This document shows, piece after piece, positions 1 to 6,565 of a stretch of 16,792 nucleotides of DNA. The position numbers and the translations under genes are program-made. Each line of letters starts with the position of its first letter. Within the stretch, counting starts at the first letter, position 1. The DNA comes from Actinomycetes bacterium (GTDB taxonomy: Bacteria > Actinomycetota > Acidimicrobiia > Acidimicrobiales > Microtrichaceae), in the NCBI GenBank assembly GCA_023389745.1, contig JAEWED010000027.1:1-16792 (forward strand). Reading direction: 5' to 3'. The notes below the pieces were generated by a model that was given only the letters and a program-made list of their open reading frames with translations, was not told the DNA's origin and searched no databases.

Positions 1-365
1 GTGCTGTAGCGGTCCTCGGCGCCGGGGGCGCCCTCAGCGAGCGCGGTCGTCGCCAGGTCGAGCTCACCCTCGGCGGCGGTGGCCCCGGTGCGTCGCCCCA
101 GGTAGGCCTCGACGGTCTCGCCGGGGATCCGGTCGGTCTCCTGGGGCAGCCAGCCGACGTTCGCGGTCCGGGGCGCGAGCTCCACCGAACCGTGCTCCGG
201 CACGTCGACACCCGCCAGCAGGCGCAGCAGCGAGGACTTGCCGGCGCCGTTGGGCCCGACCAGACCGATGACGTCACCGGGCGCGACGACCAGGTCGACG
301 TCGCTGAACAACGTGCGACCTCCGTGGGAGACCCCGAGTCCTGTCGCCACCAGCTGTGCTGCCAC
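1..365 (-). CDS. ABC-F family ATP-binding protein, N-terminal part (runs off the left edge)
   Basis: Only the first 121 residues are present; the family is usually about 530-550 residues. Residues 36-44 read GPNGAGKSS, a Walker A motif, inside a segment (LFSDVDLVVAPGDVIGLV) typical of the first nucleotide-binding domain of soluble duplicated ABC ATPases. A Q-loop-like WLPQET follows near residues 77-82, and then AYLGRRTG, which resembles the inter-subdomain region of actinobacterial ABC-F proteins. There is no membrane segment. ABC-F proteins generally act at the ribosome (translation factor or antibiotic protection) and not in transport; the subtype cannot be decided from this fragment. GTG at 365 is chosen because the -10-like TACCCT ends exactly six bases upstream, a leaderless arrangement, and no Shine-Dalgarno sequence precedes it. 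It is divergent from the MoxR gene, sharing a 79-bp intergenic region. Confidence 0.88.
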   Translation of the reverse strand, partial: MAAQLVATGLGVSHGGRTLFSDVDLVVAPGDVIGLVGPNGAGKSSLLRLLAGVDVPEHGSVELAPRTANVGWLPQETDRIPGETVEAYLGRRTGATAAEGELDLATTALAEGAPGAEDRYS

Positions 366-371
366 CCGGGG

Positions 372-400
372 AGGGTACGCCGCCCGTCTCGGCCGGTGAG
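372..400 (-). promoter_or_regulatory. Putative leaderless promoter of the ABC-F gene
   Basis: Reading the minus strand, TACCCT (377-372) matches the TAnnnT form of actinobacterial -10 boxes. It is followed by six bases (CCCCGG) and then the GTG start, so transcription would begin at or next to the start codon. A weak -35 (CTCACC, 400-395) lies 17 bases upstream. Prediction only. Confidence 0.45.
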
Positions 401-407
401 AAGCCAA

Positions 408-423
408 TTGACCGCACGGTCAA
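408..423. promoter_or_regulatory. 16-bp inverted repeat, candidate operator in the divergent promoter region
   Basis: TTGACCG and CGGTCAA are perfect reverse complements separated by CA. The left arm coincides with the likely -35 box of the MoxR gene, and the whole element lies upstream of the ABC-F promoter on the other strand. Size and position suit a dimeric repressor of either gene. No regulator for it can be named from the window. Confidence 0.5.
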
Positions 424-438
424 GCCCATCGGTAACCT
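408..438 (+). promoter_or_regulatory. Putative leaderless promoter of the MoxR-CoxE operon
   Basis: TTGACC (408-413) as -35 and TAACCT (433-438) as -10 are separated by 19 bases, slightly long. Exactly six bases separate the -10 box from the ATG at 445, placing the expected transcription start on the A of the start codon. No ribosome binding site precedes the gene, in keeping with a leaderless message. Confidence 0.55.
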
Positions 439-444
439 CGGCGC

Positions 445-1398
445 ATGAGCACGACCTCGTCGACGACCGACTCGCCTCTCGCCGCCGGAGCACGCTTCGA
501 TTCGGTGCCCGCGCTGCGGGAGCAGCTCCGCAGCGTCGACTACCTCTCCGATGAGGGCATCGCCGGCATCGTCTTCCTCGCCGATCGTCTCGGCAAGCCG
601 ATCCTCGTCGAGGGCCCGGCCGGTACCGGCAAGACGCAGCTCGCCAAGTCCGTCGCCGAGGTGCTCGGCGCCCGGCTGATCCGCCTGCAGTGCTACGAGG
701 GCCTGGACGAGTCCAAGGCGCTCTACGAGTGGAACTACAAGAAGCAGCTGCTGCGCATCCAGGCCACCAAGGCCGACAGCGAGACCCAGGGCTGGGACGA
801 GATCGAGGAGGACATCTTCTCCGACGACTTCCTGCTCGAGCGCCCGCTGCTCGAAGCGATCCGTGCCGAGGACCCGGTGGTCCTGCTGATCGACGAGGTC
901 GACCGCGTCGAGGTCGAGACCGAGGCGCTGCTGCTCGAGATCCTCTCGGACTACCAGGTGTCGATTCCCGAGCTGGGCACGATCGAGGCCCGTCAGATCC
1001 CGATGGTGTTCCTCACCTCGAACAACACCCGCGAGCTCTCCGAGGCCCTCAAGCGTCGCTGCCTCTACCTCCACGTCGACTACCCCGACATGGAGCGCGA
1101 GAAGGAGATCGTGCTGACGAAGGTGCCGGGGCTGACCGAGTCGCTCGCCGACCAGATCGCCCGGGTCGTGCGCTCGATCCGCCAGCTCGAGCTGAAGAAG
1201 TCGCCATCGGTGTCCGAGACCATCGACTGGGCCCGCACGCTGGTGCTGCTCGGCGTCGAGCAGATCGACGCCGAGACGGCCACCAACACCGTCAACATCC
1301 TGCTCAAGTACCAGTCCGACATCGCCAAGGCGGTCAAGGAGTTCGCCGCCGAGGAGAAGTCGTTCAACCGGGGCGGGCCGCTCTCGACGTCGTCATGA
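445..1398 (+). CDS. MoxR-family AAA+ ATPase
   Basis: A 317-residue single-domain AAA+ protein of the MoxR type. Walker A is GPAGTGKT at residues 57-64, Walker B is LLIDEVD at about 147-153 (D150, E151), and a sensor-1-like TSNN lies near 191-194, followed by LKRRC carrying the usual arginines. Length matches the family (about 280-330). MoxR ATPases act as chaperones that mature or insert cofactors into target complexes, usually with a von Willebrand factor A partner. The best-known cases are methanol dehydrogenase and CO dehydrogenase (CoxD). Here the partner is the next gene, overlapping by four bases (ATGA), so the two are almost certainly co-translated. No CO dehydrogenase or other obvious client is in the window, so the substrate is unknown. 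The ATG at 445 is supported by the leaderless promoter just upstream. Confidence 0.93.
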   Translation: MSTTSSTTDSPLAAGARFDSVPALREQLRSVDYLSDEGIAGIVFLADRLGKPILVEGPAGTGKTQLAKSVAEVLGARLIRLQCYEGLDESKALYEWNYKKQLLRIQATKADSETQGWDEIEEDIFSDDFLLERPLLEAIRAEDPVVLLIDEVDRVEVETEALLLEILSDYQVSIPELGTIEARQIPMVFLTSNNTRELSEALKRRCLYLHVDYPDMEREKEIVLTKVPGLTESLADQIARVVRSIRQLELKKSPSVSETIDWARTLVLLGVEQIDAETATNTVNILLKYQSDIAKAVKEFAAEEKSFNRGGPLSTSS

Positions 1399-2939
1399 GC
1401 CCCGAACCCGGTCGGCGTGAGCCCTCGGCGGACGGAGCGGTGGCCGCCGATGCCGCCGCGGTCGACGCCGAGCAGGCACCGAGCGAGGCCGGTCAGCCGC
1501 TGCTCGACCTGATGTCGGGCTTCATCGGCGAGCTGCGTCGTGCCGGGCTGCCGGTCAGCCTGACCGAGAACCTGGACGCGATGCAGGCCGTGCAGCACGT
1601 GCCGCTCGAGGACCGCGAGGCGTTCAAGTACGCGCTCGCGGCGACGCTGGTGAAGAACCACGCCCACTGGCGCTCGTTCGAGACGGTGTTCGAGGTCTAC
1701 TTCTCGCTGCGCGGCGCGGCGTACTCGATGGACCCCGACGCGACCGACCTGCCCGACATGGGCGACATGGAGGGCATGGAGCCCCCTGACGGTGCGGGCG
1801 ACGCGCCGGGCCAGGGCGGCACGGGCGAGGGCATGACGCCCGAGGAGCTCGCGCAGATGCTGTACCAGTCGCTGCTGCGCGGCGACCAGGCGATGATGCG
1901 GGCCATGGCCCGTCAGGCGGTCAAGCGGTACGCCGGCATGGAGCCCGGCCGTCCCGTGGGTGGCACCTACTACCTGTACCGGACGCTGCGGAACCTCGAC
2001 CTCGAGGGTGTGCTCGAGCAGCTCATGGAGCAGGCACGGCAGGACTCACCCGAGCCGTTGACGCCGCTCGAGGAGCGCCTGGAGCGCGACGAGTACGAGC
2101 ACCGCGTCGACGACTTCAAGAAGGAGATCGAGGCCGAGATCCGTCGTCGGCTCGTCGCGGACCGCGGTGTCGAGGCGATGGCCAAGACGCTGCGCAAGCC
2201 GCTGCCCGAGGACATCGACTTCATGCACGCCAGCCGTGAGGAGATGGTGCAGCTCCGCAAGGCGCTGCAGCCGTTGACACGACGGCTGGCGGTCCGCCTG
2301 GCGCGCAAGCGCCGCCACGGCCGCAAGGGTGCACTCGACTTCCGCAACACCGTGCGTCACTCGCTGAGCTACGGCGGCGTGCCGGCCGAGCCGAAGTTCA
2401 AGTACCCGCGCCCGGCCAAGCCGGAGATCTTCGTGATCGCCGACATCTCGGGCTCGGTCGCCGCGTTCGCACGGTTCACGCTGCACCTGGTGTACGCGAT
2501 CTCCGGGCAGTTCTCGAAGGTCCGCAGCTTCGTCTTCATCGACGGCCTGGACGAGGTCACCCGGTTCTTCGAGGGCACCGAGGACATCGTCGAGGCCATC
2601 CACCGGGTCAACAGCGAGGCCGACGTGGTCTGGGTCGACGGGCACTCCGACTACGGGCACGCCTTCGAGGTGTTCTGGGAGCGCTACGGCGCGGACGTCG
2701 GTCCGAAGACGACGGTGATCGTGCTGGGCGACGCCCGGAACAACTACCACTCGTCGCAGAGCTGGGTGATCAAGGAGATCCGCAAGAAGGCGCGCCACGT
2801 GTACTGGCTGAACCCGGAGCCGAAGGCGTACTGGGACACCGGCGACTCGATCGTGGGGGAGTACGGCGTGCACTGCGACGGGACGTTCGAGTGTCGCAAC
2901 CTGCGCCAGCTGGAGAAGTTCGTCGACCACCTGGTCTGA
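1395..2939 (+). CDS. VWA domain-containing CoxE-like protein
   Basis: A 514-residue protein starting at the ATG that overlaps the MoxR stop. After an Ala/Asp/Glu-rich N-terminus (about 1-35) comes a helical region, then a low-complexity acidic Met/Gly/Pro linker (about 113-145). A charged helical segment with many Arg/Lys/Glu follows (about 205-320), and then a C-terminal VWA domain. The MIDAS metal site is visible as DISGS at 350-354, with later acidic elements in GHSDYG and LGDARNN. This order matches CoxE-type VWA proteins (VWA_CoxE family). With the MoxR ATPase it forms the usual ATPase/VWA maturation pair, presumably cytoplasmic since there is no signal peptide or membrane segment. The last codons (CAC CTG GTC TGA) are the beginning of a 26-bp tandem repeat that continues past the stop. 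The client protein is unknown. Confidence 0.9.
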   Translation: MSPEPGRREPSADGAVAADAAAVDAEQAPSEAGQPLLDLMSGFIGELRRAGLPVSLTENLDAMQAVQHVPLEDREAFKYALAATLVKNHAHWRSFETVFEVYFSLRGAAYSMDPDATDLPDMGDMEGMEPPDGAGDAPGQGGTGEGMTPEELAQMLYQSLLRGDQAMMRAMARQAVKRYAGMEPGRPVGGTYYLYRTLRNLDLEGVLEQLMEQARQDSPEPLTPLEERLERDEYEHRVDDFKKEIEAEIRRRLVADRGVEAMAKTLRKPLPEDIDFMHASREEMVQLRKALQPLTRRLAVRLARKRRHGRKGALDFRNTVRHSLSYGGVPAEPKFKYPRPAKPEIFVIADISGSVAAFARFTLHLVYAISGQFSKVRSFVFIDGLDEVTRFFEGTEDIVEAIHRVNSEADVVWVDGHSDYGHAFEVFWERYGADVGPKTTVIVLGDARNNYHSSQSWVIKEIRKKARHVYWLNPEPKAYWDTGDSIVGEYGVHCDGTFECRNLRQLEKFVDHLV

Positions 2940-2991
2940 CCAGCGGTGGAGCCCACCTGGTCTGACCAGCGGTGGAGCCCACCTGGTCTGA
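2927..2991 (+). repeat. 26-bp tandem repeat (2.5 copies) of a hairpin / FadR-box-like unit
   Basis: Identical copies lie at 2927-2952 and 2953-2978, with a 13-base partial third copy at 2979-2991 before the sequence diverges. Each full unit contains CTGGTC-T-GACCAG, a perfect 13-bp palindrome flanked by CCAC and GGTGG. It can therefore fold into a stem with a two-base bulge and a TCTGA loop. The first copy includes the last four codons of the VWA gene, its stop codon lying in the loop. The palindromic core matches the textbook FadR-type GntR operator (TGGTC-n-GACCA). It could be an operator array for the downstream cyclase gene, a terminator/mRNA-stability structure for the upstream operon, or a slippage duplication of the gene end. 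Confidence 0.9.
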
Positions 2992-3017
2992 GGCGGGGAT
3001 GGGTCGATCGGCCCGAC

Positions 3018-3044
3018 CTCGGGCAAATCTTCACCGCGCCCGAG
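3018..3044 (+). promoter_or_regulatory. Inverted repeat upstream of the diguanylate cyclase gene
   Basis: CTCGGGC (3018-3024) and GCCCGAG (3038-3044) pair perfectly across 13 bases. The stem extends to ACCTCGGGC against GCCCGAGaGGT if one bulged A is allowed. It overlaps the putative -35 box (TTCACC, 3030-3035), so it may be an operator or the end of the preceding transcription unit. No T-run follows. Confidence 0.35.
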
Positions 3045-3058
3045 AGGTTGCCGATTCT
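3030..3058 (+). promoter_or_regulatory. Putative promoter of the diguanylate cyclase gene
   Basis: TTCACC (3030-3035), 17 bases, then GATTCT (3053-3058), a weak TAnnnT-type -10 lacking the first T. The expected transcription start falls at about 3065-3066, directly on the ATG at 3066. This would make the message leaderless for that start, or give a 30-base leader for the alternative ATG at 3096. Confidence 0.35.
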
Positions 3059-3065
3059 CACCTGC

Positions 3066-4484
3066 ATGGGTTCGATCGACCGTCTGGGTGAGTGCATGGG
3101 CGCCGACATCAGCGAGTGGCACGACCGCGAGGTGCTCGCGGGCCTGGCGGGCGCCGAGAGCCCGGACGTGCTGGTGGTGGTCGATCCCGACGGTGTGATG
3201 CGCTACATCAGCGATGCCGCCGAGCGGATGCTCGGTTACGACCCGTCGTCGAGCATCGGCTCCGCGATCTGGGAGTTCGTGCACCCCGACGACATGATCA
3301 CCGCAGGTGGCGCGCTGCAGGAGGCGAGTCGCACCGAGGGCTATCACGTGCCGACCGCGCTGAGGGTCCGGCACGCCAGCGAGGGGTGGATCGCCTGCGA
3401 GGTGAACGGCGTGACGCTCGACGGCCCCGGAGGCGCCTGGGTCGTGCTGTCGCTGCGGGCCGAGGCGGACCGTGACGAGACCATCGACCGGCGGGTGCGC
3501 ATCGAGCACCTGATCCGCCTGGCGTCGCTCGAATGCTCCGCGGTCCGTTGGAACGACGTCGATCCGCTGGTCGAGCGGTTCCTGCAGGACCTGTCGACCA
3601 TCGTCGGCGCCGAGTCCGCCGAGCTGGCCTGGCAGGAGAGCGACGAACCGCTGCGGGTCGGGGCCCGCTGGCCGGTGGTCCGCACCGGCCCGGTGGTGAT
3701 GCAGGGCGGGAGCGAGTTCATCCCGCTGTGGCCCTTCGACGAGTCGTCGGTGGAGCTGCTGCACTTCAGCGCGGACCTGGCCAGCCTGGAGCCGTCCGAC
3801 GTGCGCGACCGGTTCCTGCGCCTGCGGACCCAGGCGGTGGTCGAGGTGCCGCTGACACCCCGGCGGCCCTGGGCGGTGCTCCGCCTGGCGTTCGGCCCGA
3901 CCTGGCATCGGTGGGACGACGCGAACGTCGATCTGGTGGTCGTGCTGGCCTCGACGCTCATGGCGACCTTGCGCCGGTGCCTCGCCGAGGAGCACCTGCA
4001 CCAGCAGGCCCGCACCGATCCGCTGACCGGGCTGATGAACCGCGCCGAGCTGTACCGCCGGTTCGAGGAGCTGCTGGCACGCCACGAGGCGACCGACGAC
4101 GAGCTCGGCGTCCTGTACTGCGACCTGGACCTGTTCAAGCAGGTCAACGACCGCTTCGGTCACGCCGCGGGTGACGAGCTGCTGCGTCAGGTCGCCGACG
4201 AGCTGCGCACGAACGTCCGTGACGTCGATCTGGTGGCCCGCTTCGGTGGCGACGAGTTCGTCATCGTGTGTCCCCAGCTCGAGTCGAGCGAGACGCTCGA
4301 GCGGATCATGGGTCGTGTGTGCAACGCGGTGCGACGCCTCGCGCCCCATGGTGTCGCGGTGCGCCTGAGCGTCGGCGCGGCGATGGCGCAGCCCGGATTC
4401 GGGGTCGACGAGCTGATCCGGCTCTCCGACGAGGCGATGTACCGCGCGAAGCGGGGTTCGAGGGTGGCCACGCCGGTGCCCTGA
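3066..4484 (+). CDS. PAS-GAF-like-GGDEF diguanylate cyclase
   Basis: A 472-residue predicted cytoplasmic sensor enzyme making cyclic di-GMP from two GTP. A PAS domain spans about residues 28-128 (PDVLVVVDPDGVMRYISDAA, then WEFVHPDD). A GAF-like segment follows (about 145-305), then a GGDEF domain from DPLTGL at 318 to the end. Active-site GGDEF is intact at 394-398, with the metal/GTP-binding DLDLFKQVND upstream. The product-inhibition I-site RxxD is present (RDVD, five residues before GGDEF). There is no EAL or HD-GYP domain and no membrane segment. The start is uncertain: ATG 3066 fits a leaderless promoter, while ATG 3096 has a GGTGA four bases ahead, and an ATG at 2946 lies inside the tandem repeat and is unlikely. 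The gene follows the VWA operon but is probably transcribed separately. Its 3' end lies in a hairpin shared with the convergent PaaX gene. Confidence 0.9.
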   Translation: MGSIDRLGECMGADISEWHDREVLAGLAGAESPDVLVVVDPDGVMRYISDAAERMLGYDPSSSIGSAIWEFVHPDDMITAGGALQEASRTEGYHVPTALRVRHASEGWIACEVNGVTLDGPGGAWVVLSLRAEADRDETIDRRVRIEHLIRLASLECSAVRWNDVDPLVERFLQDLSTIVGAESAELAWQESDEPLRVGARWPVVRTGPVVMQGGSEFIPLWPFDESSVELLHFSADLASLEPSDVRDRFLRLRTQAVVEVPLTPRRPWAVLRLAFGPTWHRWDDANVDLVVVLASTLMATLRRCLAEEHLHQQARTDPLTGLMNRAELYRRFEELLARHEATDDELGVLYCDLDLFKQVNDRFGHAAGDELLRQVADELRTNVRDVDLVARFGGDEFVIVCPQLESSETLERIMGRVCNAVRRLAPHGVAVRLSVGAAMAQPGFGVDELIRLSDEAMYRAKRGSRVATPVP

Positions 4485-4511
4485 CCGGCTGAGCTGTGCT
4501 GCCTCAGGGCA
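4477..4511. terminator. Inverted repeat at the convergent ends of the cyclase and PaaX genes
   Basis: TGCCCTGA (4477-4484) and TCAGGGCA (4504-4511) are perfect complements. The left arm carries the cyclase stop codon and the right arm the PaaX stop codon, so one hairpin covers both gene ends. The loop is 19 bases and contains a competing 5-bp stem (CTGAG/CTCAG). There is no T-run, so it is at best a weak bidirectional terminator. Confidence 0.4.
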
Positions 4512-5493
4512 GGTGCGCGATCGCCTCGTCGAAGACCCGGAACAGCGACGGCCCGGCCTTGTCCTCGCGGGCGAGCACGCCGTGCTTGCGGCACTTGGCG
4601 AGCAGGTCACGCGCGGCTCGTCCCGGCCAGGGGCGGGGCAGCAACTCGGGCGGCAGCAGCGGGTCGTGCTCGAAGCACGCGTTGAAGCGGATGGCGATCT
4701 GCAGCACACCGGGCAGGAAGTCGTGCTCGCTGATCCGCTCACCGCGGAGGCGCATCGCGGCGAGCGCGTCGGGCACGCTGCTGTAGACCGAGATGAACTC
4801 CTCGTAGCGCTCGGCGACCTGTTCGAGGGGCCACAGGCGAGCGGCGAGCCGGCGTGGATCGGATTCTCCCGCGATCACCAGGTCGTCGGTGCTCCACGAC
4901 GACACGAACTCGGTGATGCCCAGGCGGGCCGCCTCGGCGGTGATGTCGTCGTTCCAGCGGTGCGGCGAGACGTAGAGCCCCGGCTGCACGGCGGCGCCGC
5001 CGAGGGCCAGCAGGTGGTCCCTGAAGGCGTCGCGGGCGGTCCGGTTGGACTCCGGGATGGCGAAGGACACCAGACGCCAGCGGCGGTCCCAGCCCCGCCC
5101 TGCGGCATCCTGGGCGTACGCCAGCAGGTGCCGCTGCTCGGTGACGTCGAGCACGGAGCGGCCGGCGTCGGTGGCCCGGTACACCGCGTCGCGACCTTCG
5201 CCGGTACGGACGTAGAGCCCCTCGGTGGTGAGGCGGCGCATGCACGAGCGGACCGTCTCGACGCCGATGCCGCACTCGGTGGCGACGCGGTAGAGCTCGG
5301 GCCCGTGCACCGTGCCGTCGCGATGCGTCAGGCCGAGCACCATGAGGCGGGTGGGGAGCACCTCGTCGTCGACGCCCAGCCCGACCGCCGCCGCACCCCA
5401 GTCGCCGCTCGGCGATGCATCACGAGGCCCGGCAGCGGCTTCGCCCGCCGCACCGGTCGCATTCGTGTCGGCCGTCTCGCTCACGACCGCCAT
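4504..5493 (-). CDS. PaaX-family transcriptional regulator
   Basis: A 329-residue protein from the ATG at 5493; a TTG at 5520 would add nine residues. Residues 1-45 are an Ala/Gly-rich, probably disordered extension not usual in PaaX proteins. Residues 46-110 (PTRLMVLGLTHRDG, then VETVRSCMRRLTTEGLYVR) form the PaaX N-terminal winged helix. Residues 138-180 (RRWRLVSFAIPESNR, then LYVSPHRW) are the characteristic PaaX central domain, followed by the helical C-terminal domain. PaaX represses phenylacetate catabolism genes and is released by phenylacetyl-CoA, but relatives control other catabolic genes. No phenylacetate pathway gene is in the window, so ligand and regulon are unknown. It is divergent from the GNAT-like gene, which it might control. 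The TTG at 5520 also reads as TTGACA, a perfect -35 box, which argues against it as a start although no good -10 follows. Confidence 0.87.
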   Translation of the reverse strand: MAVVSETADTNATGAAGEAAAGPRDASPSGDWGAAAVGLGVDDEVLPTRLMVLGLTHRDGTVHGPELYRVATECGIGVETVRSCMRRLTTEGLYVRTGEGRDAVYRATDAGRSVLDVTEQRHLLAYAQDAAGRGWDRRWRLVSFAIPESNRTARDAFRDHLLALGGAAVQPGLYVSPHRWNDDITAEAARLGITEFVSSWSTDDLVIAGESDPRRLAARLWPLEQVAERYEEFISVYSSVPDALAAMRLRGERISEHDFLPGVLQIAIRFNACFEHDPLLPPELLPRPWPGRAARDLLAKCRKHGVLAREDKAGPSLFRVFDEAIAHLP

Positions 5494-5653
5494 GCTGGCC
5501 CCGTGCTCGGACGGTGTCAATCGGCGGCGCTGGTCGCCGCGGCGGACGGGTCGGACCGCTGTGCGGGTCGAGACGCTGGACGACGGAGGGAGCGATCGGT
5601 ACCGTCACGACCTGTTCGGCCAGATGGGTCGTCCCGGGAGTGCGGGGGTGGAC

Positions 5654-6523
5654 ATGTCGTTCGTCGACAAGGTGAAGGGTCGCATCGCGCGGTCGAAGCC
5701 GCGGGTCTCGGAGTGCGCCATCGTCGTGCGACCGCTGCCGCTCATCGCGGACGAGATCATCTCGGCCGGCCCGGACTTCGAGTTCAAGGTCGTCTTCGAC
5801 CCGACCGACCGCCACCTGGCGCAGATCGAGCCGGCGGAGCGCCTCGAGCTGATGAAGGGCCCCTTCGCCCGCGGCGCGGTCGTCATCCTGGCGATCCACA
5901 AGCCGACCGACCGGGCGATCGGCAAGATGTGGCTGCTCACGCAGTCGCCGATCGAGGGCGACGGCAAGCGGGGGCTCCTGCCGATCAAGCTCGCCAAGGA
6001 CGAGGCGTTCCTGTTCGACCTGTGGGTGCACGAGGACTTCCGACGCCAGGCCGTCGGCATCACGATGGCCTACGAGATGGGTGCGATGGCCGACGAGTTC
6101 TTCCCGGAGAAGCGCTGGGTCTACGGCTACGCGCACGTCGACAACGAGGCGTCGATGTCGCTGATGTGGGACATCTACGGCATGTGGACCGTGCAGCGCA
6201 TCAAGGAGTACGAGATCGGCGACTACCACGTGGGCATGGTGCCGAACTCCGACGAGCCGAAGTTCGGGCCGTTCTCGAAGCGTGGCCGCCACTCCGGCGA
6301 CGGGTTCCAGATGCCGGGTCGTCCGCGCAGCGGCAAGGGGTACCGCGACTACCACCACCCCGAGGGGTTCGCCCGGCGCACCGCCGAGATGTCGCTGGCC
6401 GACGACTGGATGTGGCCGGGGCCCGAGTGGTTCGACAACGACCACGCGCTCGACGCCGACGGCCGTCCGGCGGTGCCCGAGACGCTGCCGCGCGAGTTGC
6501 CCGAGGGGTGGAAGCCCGCCTGA
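5654..6523 (+). CDS. GNAT-like acyltransferase-fold protein of unknown substrate
   Basis: A 289-residue soluble protein. Residues 118-176 look like a GNAT fold: a strand FLFDLWVHEDF, then RRQAVG in place of the usual acetyl-CoA-binding RRxGxG (first Gly replaced by Ala), then NEASMSLMWDIYGM at 164-177. That last stretch corresponds to the NxxAxxLYxxxGF motif of GNAT enzymes. The C-terminal third (about 200-289) is rich in Gly, Pro, Trp and charged residues and matches no domain I recognise. The degenerate pyrophosphate loop leaves open whether it is catalytic. ATG 5654 is chosen for the GGGGGTGG just upstream and because the protein-like sequence begins there; an in-frame GTG at 5648 is possible. 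It is divergent from the PaaX gene and convergent with cysH. Confidence 0.68.
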   Translation: MSFVDKVKGRIARSKPRVSECAIVVRPLPLIADEIISAGPDFEFKVVFDPTDRHLAQIEPAERLELMKGPFARGAVVILAIHKPTDRAIGKMWLLTQSPIEGDGKRGLLPIKLAKDEAFLFDLWVHEDFRRQAVGITMAYEMGAMADEFFPEKRWVYGYAHVDNEASMSLMWDIYGMWTVQRIKEYEIGDYHVGMVPNSDEPKFGPFSKRGRHSGDGFQMPGRPRSGKGYRDYHHPEGFARRTAEMSLADDWMWPGPEWFDNDHALDADGRPAVPETLPRELPEGWKPA

Positions 6524-6537
6524 CGGGGAGCTCGAAT

Positions 6538-6565
6538 GCCTGCAGGGCTCAGCCCAGGTGCAGGC
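6538..6565. terminator. Hairpin across the convergent ends of the GNAT-like gene and cysH
   Basis: Arms GCCTGCA (6538-6544) and TGCAGGC (6559-6565) enclose an inner stem GGGC/GCCC whose three-base loop is exactly the complement of the cysH stop codon (6549-6551). A three-base bulge (AGG) separates inner and outer stems on one side. It begins 14 bases after the GNAT-like stop. It is a likely bidirectional terminator or 3'-end stabiliser without a T-run. Confidence 0.5.

Noticed and set aside
2927..2991. Tandem 26-bp repeats as a CRISPR array
   Set aside because: The copies are directly adjacent with no spacers, and no cas genes are present.
3024..3058. Possible flagellar-type (sigma-28/WhiG) promoter: CAAA and GCCGATTC ahead of the cyclase
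   Set aside because: The box resembles GCCGATAA, but the spacing from the CAAA element is about 22 bases, not about 15. An ordinary -35/-10 pair fits better.
2946..3065. Extension of the cyclase to an ATG-like start at 2946
   Set aside because: The added 40 residues are translated tandem repeat and intergenic hairpin, have no protein-like character, and lack a ribosome binding site.
2991..3095. Possible c-di-GMP riboswitch ahead of the cyclase gene
   Set aside because: There is a GGGCAAA and a hairpin, but the other conserved elements of either c-di-GMP riboswitch class are absent, and the predicted transcript starts at about 3066, leaving almost no leader.
2046..4742. A very long minus-strand reading frame (898 codons) opposite the VWA and cyclase genes
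   Set aside because: It is antisense to two genes with clear domains and motifs. Its translation is Arg/Gln/Leu/Asp-rich low complexity with no recognisable motif, as expected when the third-position GC bias of real genes removes stops on the other strand.
5515..5520. TTGACA on the minus strand as the PaaX promoter -35
   Set aside because: A perfect hexamer, but with 17-base spacing the -10 would be CAGCAT overlapping the ATG, which would place the transcript start inside the gene.
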